A DNA stretch of 28,344 nucleotides, from the NCBI GenBank assembly GCA_016780825.1, contig JADHLF010000034.1, positions 1 to 28,344 on the forward strand. Direction: 5' to 3'. This document shows, one piece after another, positions 1-7,790 of this stretch (positions are counted from its first letter, which is position 1; the number at the start of each line of letters is the position of its first letter). The translations under genes and the position numbers were made by a program. The notes under the pieces were generated by a model. It worked only from the letters and a program-made list of their open reading frames with translations. It did not search any database and was not told the origin of the DNA. The stretch is from Planktomarina sp. Lineage in GTDB: Bacteria; Pseudomonadota; Alphaproteobacteria; Rhodobacterales; Rhodobacteraceae.

Positions 1-255
1 AAGACTGTATTTTTAGTTGTGGAAACTGGATGCCAATATTTCAAAGAATTAGCGTTTCCTGATATAATTACCGCTGGAATTAAGGTTAGTAAGCTGGGCA
101 CATCATCGGTTACTTATGCCGTTGGATTATTTCCAGGAGAGGAAAGTTTTGCGGCTGCTCAAGGACATTTTGTTCATGTAAATGTTAATCGCAGAACAAG
201 GCGACCATCAGAATTAAGCTCAGAAACGATAAAGTATTTAAACAGCTTGATGTAA
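1..255 (+). CDS. Acyl-CoA thioesterase-like protein (4HBT/hotdog family), C-terminal part
   Basis: The reading frame is open from base 1, so the gene starts before the window; the GTG at 19 is an internal codon, not a convincing start. The visible residues contain VVETGCQYFKELAFPD, then TAGIKVSKLGTSSVTYAVGLF, and later a GHFVHVNVNR segment. This order matches the second half of small hotdog-fold thioesterases, which hydrolyse acyl-CoA in the cytoplasm. The substrate cannot be inferred. The end at the TAA is followed by a hairpin terminator shared with the convergent outer-membrane gene. The codon choice is AT-rich like that neighbour and unlike the genes from katG onward. Family assignment is fairly sure, function is not. 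Confidence 0.72.
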   Translation, partial: KTVFLVVETGCQYFKELAFPDIITAGIKVSKLGTSSVTYAVGLFPGEESFAAAQGHFVHVNVNRRTRRPSELSSETIKYLNSLM

Positions 256-280
256 AAATTTGACAGATTTTATAATTTAA

Positions 281-308
281 AAAATACCCTGACAAAGCAG
301 GGTATTTT
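281..308. terminator. Bidirectional hairpin terminator
   Basis: A perfect 11-bp inverted repeat (AAAATACCCTG at 281-291 and its complement at 298-308) encloses a 6-base loop. A/T runs flank both sides, so the same hairpin can end transcription of the thioesterase gene on the plus strand and of the outer-membrane gene on the minus strand. Confidence 0.82.
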
Positions 309-325
309 CATCTTGGTAATGGTTA

Positions 326-1384
326 TTAGAAATTATAGCCAATCTTTATACCGAAGCCGGTAACTGTATTGTTGGTAAATTCTCCATCGCCAAGGCCTGA
401 TGTAAGTGTTATATTTCCAACTTTAGCATAGCTGTAGCCGACAGTTACAGTTGAATTACCACTTGAATACCTTACTGCGAGTCCAATTGCATCGTAACCG
501 TTGGTTATTGTAAGTGGCGTTTCAGAAGCCGATGAGCCCGCAGGTTCTGTTGAATAATTTGCTATAAGAGATACTGCATCGTTTATTTTTCGACCAATCC
601 CGAGGGAATATGTTGTGGTATCGGTAAAACTTGAAGTTGTTTGTGGGTCGGGAAAGACTGTAATTTGGTGATTGCTCCAGTCAGCCTTTCGAATTGATCC
701 AAATAATAATGTATCCTCAGCTATGCCACTTTGAAAATTCAAGGTCATGTAATCGGGAACTGATGCGCTTGTTTTGCCGTCAACGCCTGCATTTGAAGTA
801 TCTAACGAAAATTCAGCGTCGCCTTCGTAAATTAGTTCAGCGCGCAAAGCTATTTTAGGAATCGCATATGATGCCCCAATCAAGAGACTTGTTTCAGTAG
901 CTCCTGAAACAGAAGACGCTGGCAATCCAGCACTCTGAAATATATTGGCTGACGCATTCTGAACTTGTGACTGTTTGGCACCGCCAAGGATGCTCACATT
1001 ATTAGAGAGCGAATATTTCACCAAAACGGCCAATGCGTTGATGTCTAAATCGACAACAGGCAGGGCTACAGCATAGGGACTTCCTGCAGAGGAGTAATCA
1101 AGTTGTACCGCACCCTGATTGTAAGATGTTAGGCCAACAGATAAATCGCTTGAGATATCACTCTTAATCGCCAATGAAACGTAATCTTGTTTTGCGAGCG
1201 CACTGCCTGTCGGAGCGTACACTGTACCTTTAACATCAGGCGATCGACTTGACATACCAAGTTCAGCATAATTGCCTTTCTCGTACATAAAGGATGTTGA
1301 CAGAGAGTTAGTCTCAAAACCTCCAGCGGTTGCACTTAATGCTGTAGTACTTAAAATCATCGTTGCAATCGCGCGTAATTTCAT
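326..1384 (-). CDS. Outer membrane protein transport protein, OmpP1/FadL-like
   Basis: A 352-residue protein with a signal peptide (MKLRAIATMILSTTALSATAG) followed by a beta-strand-rich barrel and a terminal aromatic residue (IKIGYNF), the usual signal for outer-membrane barrel assembly. The MYEKGNYAELGM segment after the signal peptide resembles FadL-like proteins common in Rhodobacteraceae, which import hydrophobic compounds such as fatty acids. Full FadL proteins are usually somewhat longer, so this is a short version and the substrate is unknown. Upstream of the ATG lies a TTCTGGGAGAAAAAA-type ribosome-binding region. It converges on the thioesterase gene. The gene is clearly lower in G+C than katG and everything after it. 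Confidence 0.8.
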   Translation of the reverse strand: MKLRAIATMILSTTALSATAGGFETNSLSTSFMYEKGNYAELGMSSRSPDVKGTVYAPTGSALAKQDYVSLAIKSDISSDLSVGLTSYNQGAVQLDYSSAGSPYAVALPVVDLDINALAVLVKYSLSNNVSILGGAKQSQVQNASANIFQSAGLPASSVSGATETSLLIGASYAIPKIALRAELIYEGDAEFSLDTSNAGVDGKTSASVPDYMTLNFQSGIAEDTLLFGSIRKADWSNHQITVFPDPQTTSSFTDTTTYSLGIGRKINDAVSLIANYSTEPAGSSASETPLTITNGYDAIGLAVRYSSGNSTVTVGYSYAKVGNITLTSGLGDGEFTNNTVTGFGIKIGYNF

Positions 1385-1545
1385 TTTTTTCTCCCAGAAC
1401 CTTTGCTAACGCTCTCTTTCAAAAGCTTGGTTTAGAGCCTGGCGTAGTTAGGGGATTATTTCAATATTTATTTTAAGATGGGCAAAAAAGTTGAGGGAAA
1501 TTACCTCAATGCTATGCCACCAAATTTGGCCTCGAAATTTATAAA

Positions 1546-1573
1546 AAAAGCCCACTCTTCAGAGTGGGCTTTT
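1546..1573 (-). terminator. Rho-independent terminator of katG
   Basis: A 12-bp stem (AAAAGCCCACTC and its complement) has a TTCA loop on the plus strand. Read on the minus strand it is followed by seven Ts, and it lies 27 bases past the katG stop codon. Confidence 0.87.
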
Positions 1574-1599
1574 CAAATAATACTTGGTTGATCCAAACT

Positions 1600-3789
1600 T
1601 TAAGCTGCACCAAAACGATCTGCATCCATCACTTTTGCCCAAGCGGCAATAAAGCGTTTCACGAAGAGCGGTTCAGCGTCCGATGTCGCAAAGGCTTCTG
1701 CCAAGGCGCGCAATTGGGAGTTGGAGCCAAACACCAGATCGACCCGGCTGGCGGTCCATTTCACGGCGCCTGTGGTCCGGTCACGGCCTTCAAAGCGGCT
1801 TTCGTCACCCGAAACATCGACCCATTTTGTGCCCATATCGAGCAGGTTGACAAAAAAGTCGTTGCTGAGTGTTTCAGGACGATCGGTGAAGACGCCTTCT
1901 TTGGCGCCATGGCTATTGGCTCCCAAAACCCGAAGCCCGCCGACCAGCGCAGTCATCTCAGGGGCGTTGAGCGTCAACAGCTGGGCCCGATCTACCAGGA
2001 GCTCTTCGGCAGAGACGCCGAAGCTTTTCTTCTGATAGTTGCGGAACCCGTCCGCCTGTGGCTCCAATACGGCAAAAGATTCCGCATCGGTTTGCTCTTG
2101 AGTGGCATCGCCGCGCCCGGGTGTGAAGGGCACGCTGACCGAATGGCCCGCAGCTTTCGCGGCGGATTCAATAGCAGCCGCACCGCCGAGTACGATCAAG
2201 TCGGCCATTGATACCGGTTTCTTGAAGGCTGCCTGGACGGTTTCCAGGGCGCTCAAGACCGCCGCCAATTGCTCTGGTTGGTTCACATCCCAATCTTTTT
2301 GCGGCGCAAGCCGCAGCCGCGCCCCATTGGCACCGCCGCGTTTGTCAGAGCCGCGGAAGGTTGAGGCAGAGGCCCAAGCGGTTGAGACCAATTGCGAGAT
2401 CGACAGACCTGTGCCCATGATGGCGGCTTTCAAATCTGCGATATCCGCCGCATTGAGAGCGGCATTGCCGGCGGGGATGGGATCTTGCCAGATCAGATCT
2501 TCTGCAGGCACCTCTGGTCCCTTGTACAAAACTTTCGGCCCCATGTCGCGGTGGGTCAGTTTGAACCAAGCGCGCGCGAAGGCATCAGCGAAGGCATCGG
2601 GGTTGGCGTGGAAATGCCGCGAGATTTTCTCATAGGCCGGGTCCATGCGCATGGCCATGTCGGCGGTGGTCATCATCACGGGAACAGTTTTGCCCGAACC
2701 GTCCACCTGAGGCGCATGGTCCTCATCCGAAAGGCCTTTGGCATGCCAGATTTGCGCGCCAGCAGGGCTTTTTGTCAACTCCCAGTCATAGCCGAAGAGT
2801 AGGTCAAAATAGCCCATATCCCATCGGGTGGGATGCGCCGTCCAGGGACCCTCAATGCCGCTGGTCGTGGTGTGAATGCCGACGCCGCTTTCGAAGGCAT
2901 TCTTCCAACCGAAGCCTTGCTCAACAATGCTCGCGCCTTCGGGCTCTGCACCCACCAGCTCGGGATCGCCCGCACCATGGGCTTTTCCGAAAGTATGTCC
3001 TCCGGCCACAAGCGCCACGGTTTCTTCGTCATTCATGGCCATACGCGCGAAGGTTTCGCGGATGTCATAGCCAGAGGCGACGGGATCAGGATTGCCATTC
3101 GGGCCTTCTGGGTTGACGTAGATCAAGCCCATTTGCACAGCTGCCAGCGGGTTTTCCAGCTCACGCTCGCCGCTGTATCGATTGTCTTCGAGCCAGCCGT
3201 CTTCAGTGCCCCAATAGATATCTTCCTCTGGCTCCCAGACGTCGACACGACCGCCGCCAAAGCCAAAGGTTTTGAATCCCATAGATTCAAGCGCAACATT
3301 GCCGGCCAAAATCATCAAATCGGCCCAGGACAAAGCCTTGCCGTATTTTTGTTTGATGGGCCAAAGCAAGCGGCGGGCTTTGTCGAGGTTGCCGTTGTCG
3401 GGCCAGCTGTTGAGCGGTGCAAAACGTTGTTGCCCCGCACCCGCGCCGCCGCGCCCGTCAGCGGTGCGATAGGTGCCTGCGCTGTGCCAGGCCATACGAA
3501 TGAAGAAGGGACCGTAATGCCCGTAATCTGCGGGCCACCAATCCTGGCTGTCGGTCATCAAAGCGGTTAAATCGGCTTTAACAGCGGCCAGATCCAATTT
3601 TGCAAATTCCGCGGCATAATCAAAATCCGCGTCCATCGGGTCCGACGCGGGCGTATTTTGAGCAAGAATCTTCAAATTCAACTGATTGGGCCACCAATCG
3701 GCATTGGAACGCCCACGGGAGGCCGCATTGGTCGCGGTTCCATGTATTACCGGGCATTTGCCGCTGTTGGATAAGTCATTTCCGTCCAT
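1600..3789 (-). CDS. katG: Catalase-peroxidase KatG
   Basis: Cytoplasmic haem enzyme that removes hydrogen peroxide by catalase and peroxidase activity. The chosen ATG at 3789 gives 729 residues, the family's usual length, and has GGAGA 5 bases upstream; an in-frame start at 3906 would add 39 unlikely residues. The distal pocket is visible as Arg98, Trp101 and His102 in IRMAWHSAGTYR, and the proximal haem ligand is His265 in GGHTFGKAHG. Tyr224 (IYVNPEGPNG) and Met250 (FARMAMND) fit the Met-Tyr-Trp adduct needed for catalase activity. The second, non-haem peroxidase-like half is complete. It stands alone with its own terminator. OxyR control is common for katG, but I did not identify an OxyR site here. 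Confidence 0.97.
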   Translation of the reverse strand: MDGNDLSNSGKCPVIHGTATNAASRGRSNADWWPNQLNLKILAQNTPASDPMDADFDYAAEFAKLDLAAVKADLTALMTDSQDWWPADYGHYGPFFIRMAWHSAGTYRTADGRGGAGAGQQRFAPLNSWPDNGNLDKARRLLWPIKQKYGKALSWADLMILAGNVALESMGFKTFGFGGGRVDVWEPEEDIYWGTEDGWLEDNRYSGERELENPLAAVQMGLIYVNPEGPNGNPDPVASGYDIRETFARMAMNDEETVALVAGGHTFGKAHGAGDPELVGAEPEGASIVEQGFGWKNAFESGVGIHTTTSGIEGPWTAHPTRWDMGYFDLLFGYDWELTKSPAGAQIWHAKGLSDEDHAPQVDGSGKTVPVMMTTADMAMRMDPAYEKISRHFHANPDAFADAFARAWFKLTHRDMGPKVLYKGPEVPAEDLIWQDPIPAGNAALNAADIADLKAAIMGTGLSISQLVSTAWASASTFRGSDKRGGANGARLRLAPQKDWDVNQPEQLAAVLSALETVQAAFKKPVSMADLIVLGGAAAIESAAKAAGHSVSVPFTPGRGDATQEQTDAESFAVLEPQADGFRNYQKKSFGVSAEELLVDRAQLLTLNAPEMTALVGGLRVLGANSHGAKEGVFTDRPETLSNDFFVNLLDMGTKWVDVSGDESRFEGRDRTTGAVKWTASRVDLVFGSNSQLRALAEAFATSDAEPLFVKRFIAAWAKVMDADRFGAA

Positions 3790-3920
3790 GTTCTGTCTCC
3801 GAATGATGCGTGTGGATTTGGGTGTCTTGGTAAATTGCCTTGGGCCTGAGGGCAACACGTAACAAATAAGTCGGCAAACATTATCTTCAACCGCCGGCTG
3901 TGTCACGAAAGGGGATGGAA

Positions 3921-4026
3921 GGGCGACCGCCCCGAACCGCCGCGCTCCGCGATTACGCGGGGCAGGGGCCTTGCTTTGAGAGGGCTGCGGGCCTGTCTCA
4001 AAAGCTGTGTGGCCCTCTCACCTTTT
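3921..4026. repeat. GC-rich hairpin cluster (possible structured RNA or REP-like element)
   Basis: Several inverted repeats are packed together. GCTCCGCG at 3944-3951 pairs with CGCGGGGC at 3956-3963 across an ATTA loop (one G-T pair). TGAGAGGGC at 3977-3985 pairs perfectly with 4012-4020, and CCTTTT follows on the plus strand, which looks terminator-like. TTTGAGA at 3975-3981 can instead pair with TCTCAAA at 3996-4002, so two of the stems exclude each other. GGGC/GCCC at 3921-3931 forms a further short stem. It may be a non-coding RNA, an attenuator-like leader, or a dispersed palindromic element; the sequence alone does not decide. Confidence 0.4.
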
Positions 4027-4067
4027 AGACTTCTTTTGGCAATTCTGGCGCGAAAATATCCATTTAG

Positions 4068-4146
4068 CGTATTGAATTTAATACATTTAGACCTTTGAGC
4101 CTCGCCGCTATTTTTGATACTACCGTATTCAATTTTAAACATTTTA
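4068..4146. repeat. Imperfect direct repeat, possible regulator sites
   Basis: Two 23-base copies starting CGTATTNAATTT, at 4068-4090 and 4124-4146, match at 18 positions. The first copy contains a small palindrome (GTATT...AATAC). They lie about 100-180 bases upstream of the autotransporter start and might bind a regulator, but AT-rich DNA makes chance similarity likely. Confidence 0.22.
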
Positions 4147-4248
4147 CGCAGAGATATTGAACGCCATTAAGCACGCATTAACGGTCGAACCTTAGCACTC
4201 ACACGCGAATTTACAGCTCGTGTTGCTTTGAAACTATCGGAACTAACC

Positions 4249-4890
4249 ATGACATATTTTTTTCAATTGCCCCAATATTTCTCACGTCAGATCATAGCGT
4301 TTGTTTTGACTCTCCTCACGTTTCTGGCAACGCCAGCTGCGGGGCAATTCCTGTCCAATGGTGTGACCCCTGTGAAGCCGATACCCAATTCAAACGCCAC
4401 CTTACTGAACCTTATCGCAAGCTGTCTCGCGGAACAGCCGGTGACCGGCCTATGTACCACCTGGGGGGATAGCTCTGGTTATGGGGCAATACCGAGCTGG
4501 GATGTGAGTAATGTAACGGATTTCGGCCAAGCGTTTAAGAACAGAACCACCTTCAATGGTGATATTTCGAAATGGGATACGAGCATTTCGTGGTCGTTTT
4601 GGCATATGTTCGTCAATGCTCATGCCTTCAATCAGGACATTTCGCAGTGGGACACGAGCAAAGGAAGCAATTTCAATGCAATGTTCCACCACGCATATCC
4701 TTGTCACCGCCCCAGATGGCAGCACATTGACTTACACGGTCAATATCACGCGCCAATCCAACGACGCGTCCTTGTCAAATTTGATCTCGAGTGTCGGCAG
4801 TCTCTCACCGGTGTTTGCTCCGGGCACTTTAGCCTACGGCGTCACTGTGCCCCATGCAACGACGAGTTTGACCCTTACACCGACAGTTAA
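4249..4890 (+). pseudogene. N-terminal part of a broken surface autotransporter (BspA-like/DUF285 repeats)
   Basis: The ATG at 4249 starts a clear signal peptide with hydrophobic core IIAFVLTLLTFLATPAAG; an in-frame TTG at 4228 is less likely. After it come BspA-like/DUF285 surface repeats: IPSWDVSNVTDFGQAF, FNGDISKWDTS, then AFNQDISQWDTS with NFNAMFHHA, spaced about 25 residues apart. After MFHHA (about base 4696) this frame stops making sense and runs through out-of-frame DNA to a stop at 4890. The plus-one frame takes over at once with cadherin-like sequence. I infer that this and the next entry are two halves of one secreted protein whose gene suffered a frame-shifting deletion, unless the junction is an assembly error. 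Confidence 0.7.
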
Positions 4891-6901
4891 CGAACCAAAC
4901 GCAACAGTCGTCGTAAACAATGGCAGTCCAATTACATTATCCGTAGGAGCTAATCCCGTTCCGGTTATTGTGACATCCCAAGATGGGAGCACAACACGCC
5001 AATATACGGTCACTGTGAACCGCCTGCCGTCCAGCGACGCAACCCTGTCGAACCTGACCAGCAGCAGCGGCACGCTCTCCCCGAGCTTCGCCCCAGGCAC
5101 AACAGCCTATAGTGTCACCGTGGCCAATTCCGTGACAACACTGACCCTGACCCCAACGGTGAATGATCCCAATGCCACAGCTGTGGTGAACAACGGCACG
5201 GCCATCGCGCTTGCCGTGGGGGCCAATGCGATCCCGGTTGAGGTGACGGCGCAAGATGGCACAACCAAGATCACCTATACGGTCACTGTGAACCGCGCGG
5301 CTGCTGCACTCTCCAGCGACGCAACCCTGTCGAACCTGACCAGCAGCAGCGGCACGCTCTCCCCGAGCTTCGCCCCGGGCACAACAGCCTATAGTGTCAC
5401 CGTGGCCAATTCCGTGACAACACTGACCCTGACCCCAACGGTGAATGACCCCAATGCCACAGCTGTGGTGAACAGCGGCACGGCCATCGCGCTTGCCGTG
5501 GGGGCCAATGCGATCCCGGTTGAGGTGACGGCGCAAGACGGCACAACCAAGATCACCTATACGGTCACTGTGAATCGCGCGGCGGCCTTGCAAGCTGTGA
5601 TTACCGGGCCAACAACGCCAGCCTCTGGACCGTTTTCGGTTGTGATTACCTTCTCTCAACCGGTCACGCAATTTACCATATCCGATGTAACGGTCGTGAA
5701 TGGAACCGCGACAACAATGACTGGCAGCGGAACAACTTATACGCTGACAGTGTCCCCTACCTCAGGACCAAATGTTTCGATTTCTGTGGCGGCGGGGATG
5801 GTTTCCGGCTCAGGCGGGACACTGAACACCGCATCTAATGTGCTAAATGTACAGGTGGCGACACCGGCGACCGCCTTGGCGGCGGCGCAGTCAAATCTGG
5901 AACAGATCGTTTTGAAACAGGCGCAGAAGGCGCTCTCCTCTCAAGCTTCGATCGACCAACGCATGGTCAGAACGGGCACGCAGCGGCTGGTCATGCGTCA
6001 AAGGTTGAATCGCCAGCAAAGCAACCGGTTCCTTCCGCTTGACGTCGATGGCACTGCGCGATTCAATAATGGAGAGTTCCGATTGAACGGCGACTTCTTC
6101 GCGCTGTCCAGTAATATGGAACAATCTGCGGAAGTGGTGACCACCGGCGCTTTCAACTTTGTGAGTGACCGAGATGGCAACTTTAGTGGAAATTTCAACG
6201 GGCGTACCGCTATGGAAGTGCAGCTGTCACTCGATATGGTGCTTGGATACTTCCTAGGGGTCGAGGTCGGACGTGCAAGATTGTCTGGAACATTTGCGGG
6301 GCGGCAGGACAGTTATGGGCTGAACGCGGGTGGCTATCTGCTGCGCGCTTTCAATGATACCTCCTATATCACGGGTTTTGCCGCAGTTGGACGCAGCAAC
6401 AACCAAATGGACGTGAGCAATGGCACCCTACAGGTGGACAGTCGCTTTGACAGCACGACCCTTCGGCTAGGCGCGAGTGCGACGGGCGTGTTCCGGATGC
6501 CAAGTCTTGAGATCTGGCCAGAACTGACCTTTAGCTATGCGAGATTGCGGGTTGGCACACAGGCTGTGGCTGCGCAGGCCTATGGGTTGACAGCCAATAA
6601 CCTCAGCCTTGCCGGTGGCGACGCGGAGATGGCACAGTTGATGTTTATGCCGCAATTTAAGTGGCCGCTTGGCGATGGGCGCGATGGGGCCGCTGTGGCA
6701 AACTTCTCGCTCTCGCCACGATTGACCTGTCGCGCAACCCAGGGTGTGGGCAAAAGCCGCAACTGCGGAACCGGCGCGGCGCTCGGATATTCGGCGGCCT
6801 CTGGCAATGGCTTGACTCTATTCAATGCCACCGTGGAATTTGACAATGTCGCCGGTACGAAAAACGGGTCGCTGACTCTCAATGTTGAGCATAATTTCTG
6901 A
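4556..6901 (+). CDS. Autotransporter C-terminal part: cadherin-like repeats, Ig-like domain, beta-barrel
   Basis: The open frame begins at 4556, but meaningful protein starts near 4697 (LVTAPDGSTLTYTV). That is the tail of a truncated cadherin-like beta-sandwich (PF12733 type). Three fuller repeats follow, with NASLSNL/DATLSNL starts and TSQDGS or TAQDGT plus YTVTVNR ends, then a bacterial Ig-like domain with GPTTPASGPFSVVITF (about 5600-5860). A linker (ATALAAAQSNLEQIV) leads to a roughly 300-residue barrel ending LNVEHNF with a terminal Phe, as in type V autotransporters. The barrel would sit in the outer membrane and the repeats outside the cell. This frame has no signal peptide; that lies in the preceding frame, so as written the protein could not be exported. 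Confidence 0.78.
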   Translation: MVIFRNGIRAFRGRFGICSSMLMPSIRTFRSGTRAKEAISMQCSTTHILVTAPDGSTLTYTVNITRQSNDASLSNLISSVGSLSPVFAPGTLAYGVTVPHATTSLTLTPTVNEPNATVVVNNGSPITLSVGANPVPVIVTSQDGSTTRQYTVTVNRLPSSDATLSNLTSSSGTLSPSFAPGTTAYSVTVANSVTTLTLTPTVNDPNATAVVNNGTAIALAVGANAIPVEVTAQDGTTKITYTVTVNRAAAALSSDATLSNLTSSSGTLSPSFAPGTTAYSVTVANSVTTLTLTPTVNDPNATAVVNSGTAIALAVGANAIPVEVTAQDGTTKITYTVTVNRAAALQAVITGPTTPASGPFSVVITFSQPVTQFTISDVTVVNGTATTMTGSGTTYTLTVSPTSGPNVSISVAAGMVSGSGGTLNTASNVLNVQVATPATALAAAQSNLEQIVLKQAQKALSSQASIDQRMVRTGTQRLVMRQRLNRQQSNRFLPLDVDGTARFNNGEFRLNGDFFALSSNMEQSAEVVTTGAFNFVSDRDGNFSGNFNGRTAMEVQLSLDMVLGYFLGVEVGRARLSGTFAGRQDSYGLNAGGYLLRAFNDTSYITGFAAVGRSNNQMDVSNGTLQVDSRFDSTTLRLGASATGVFRMPSLEIWPELTFSYARLRVGTQAVAAQAYGLTANNLSLAGGDAEMAQLMFMPQFKWPLGDGRDGAAVANFSLSPRLTCRATQGVGKSRNCGTGAALGYSAASGNGLTLFNATVEFDNVAGTKNGSLTLNVEHNF
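5031..5583 (+). repeat. Tandem 282-bp repeat inside the autotransporter gene
   Basis: Copy one spans 5031-5312 and copy two 5313-5583, each coding one 94-residue cadherin-like unit. I count five base differences over 271 aligned bases, only one of which I see changing the protein (Asn to Ser in VVNNGT). The preceding unit is clearly more diverged. This is a recent duplication and a likely site of copy-number change by recombination. Confidence 0.95.
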
Positions 6902-6974
6902 TTTTGCAGGGCAAGGCGATGCGCGGGGGATAAATCTTTTGATTACCTCCGCGTAATCTCTTAAGTCAGAACGT

Positions 6975-7781
6975 ATGACAGATAAAACAGTGATCATTAT
7001 CCCCGCGCGTTATGCGTCAACGCGATTTGAAGGCAAGCCTTTGGCACTGCTGACCGGCGCGACTGGCGCGCGCAAGTCACTTATTCAACGCAGCTGGGAG
7101 ACAGCCTGTGATGTGCCGGATGTTGAGGGGGTATTTGTAGCCACGGATGATCAGCGCATCGCTGATGCGGTTAATGGTTTTGGCGGCCAAGTGATCATGA
7201 CCTCGCCGACCTGTCGCAACGGAACAGAGCGGGTTGCGCAGGCCGTTCAAAAATTGCCTGCGCCTGCGGATATTGTGGTCAATCTGCAAGGGGATGCGCC
7301 GCTGACCCCGCCGTGGTTTATCACCGCGCTGATCGAAGAGATGAAGAGTGATCCGACTGTCGAGATGGCGACGCCGGTGCTGCGATGCGATGGTCTGACA
7401 TTGAATATGTTTCGAGAAGATCGCCGCAATGGGTGGGTCGGTGGCACAACCGCAGTCTTTGATCAGAATTGGGATGCGCTATACTTTTCAAAAGAGGTTT
7501 TGCCCTTTACCGACAAAACCTATGCTGAGGATGAGGAAACCCCCGTCTATCATCATGTTGGGGCCTATGCGTATCGCCCGAGCAGTTTGGCGCGCTATAT
7601 CCGCTGGCCAGAGCGCAATTTGGAGAGTCTTGAGGGGCTTGAGCAGTTGCGCTTACTTGAACATGGCATAAAAATTAGATGTGTCTTGGTCGACGCCAAG
7701 GGCCGCGTTTTTTGGGAGTTGAACAATCCCGTCGATGTGGCCCGGATCGAGAAGGTGCTTCAGGCCAAAGGCTGGCCCTAG
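6975..7781 (+). CDS. kdsB: 3-deoxy-manno-octulosonate cytidylyltransferase (CMP-KDO synthetase)
   Basis: Activates KDO with CTP to CMP-KDO, the donor for the inner core of lipopolysaccharide or for KDO-containing capsule; cytoplasmic. The 268-residue protein opens with the nucleotide-binding signature VIIIPARYASTRFEGKPLA. It also shows VATDDQRIADAV, the TSPTCRNGTERV segment and NLQGDAPL, where most KdsB have NxQGDEP. The hexose-like end ELNNPVDVARIE (usually VDTPEDL-type in enterobacteria) is slightly divergent but in the right place. Length is normal. It is convergent with kdsD, 9 bases apart, and together with kdsA forms a KDO locus. A kdsC phosphatase is not present in the window. Confidence 0.94.
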   Translation: MTDKTVIIIPARYASTRFEGKPLALLTGATGARKSLIQRSWETACDVPDVEGVFVATDDQRIADAVNGFGGQVIMTSPTCRNGTERVAQAVQKLPAPADIVVNLQGDAPLTPPWFITALIEEMKSDPTVEMATPVLRCDGLTLNMFREDRRNGWVGGTTAVFDQNWDALYFSKEVLPFTDKTYAEDEETPVYHHVGAYAYRPSSLARYIRWPERNLESLEGLEQLRLLEHGIKIRCVLVDAKGRVFWELNNPVDVARIEKVLQAKGWP

Positions 7782-7790
7782 CTCCAGAAC

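Larger units (their letters stand above)
3790..4248. other. Divergent intergenic region between katG and the autotransporter gene
   Basis: 459 bases without a convincing gene. From katG outward it holds ordinary sequence to about 3905, then a GC-rich block of hairpins (about 3908-4026), then AT-rich DNA with an imperfect direct repeat (4068-4146). A possible weak minus 35 box TTGATA lies at 4114-4119, without a good minus 10 partner. A 79-residue minus-strand reading frame across the GC-rich block looks spurious. Confidence 0.6.

Noticed and set aside
1564..3570. Several long plus-strand frames opposite katG
   Set aside because: They are antisense shadows of a strongly biased coding gene; KatG itself is complete with all catalytic residues.
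3790..3906. Longer katG start adding 39 residues
   Set aside because: The added residues do not resemble KatG, while the ATG at 3789 has a good ribosome-binding site and gives the normal protein length.
3903..4142. 79-residue minus-strand reading frame upstream of katG
   Set aside because: It runs through the GC-rich hairpin cluster, has arginine/proline-rich low-complexity content and no ribosome-binding site, and shows no recognisable family.
4690..4705. Programmed ribosomal frameshift joining the autotransporter halves
   Set aside because: There is no slippery heptamer or evident downstream pseudoknot, and the protein is interrupted in the middle of a domain, which fits a deletion better.
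5031..5583. CRISPR-like or transposon repeat
   Set aside because: The repeats are in frame, code complete protein domains and have no spacers or terminal inverted repeats.
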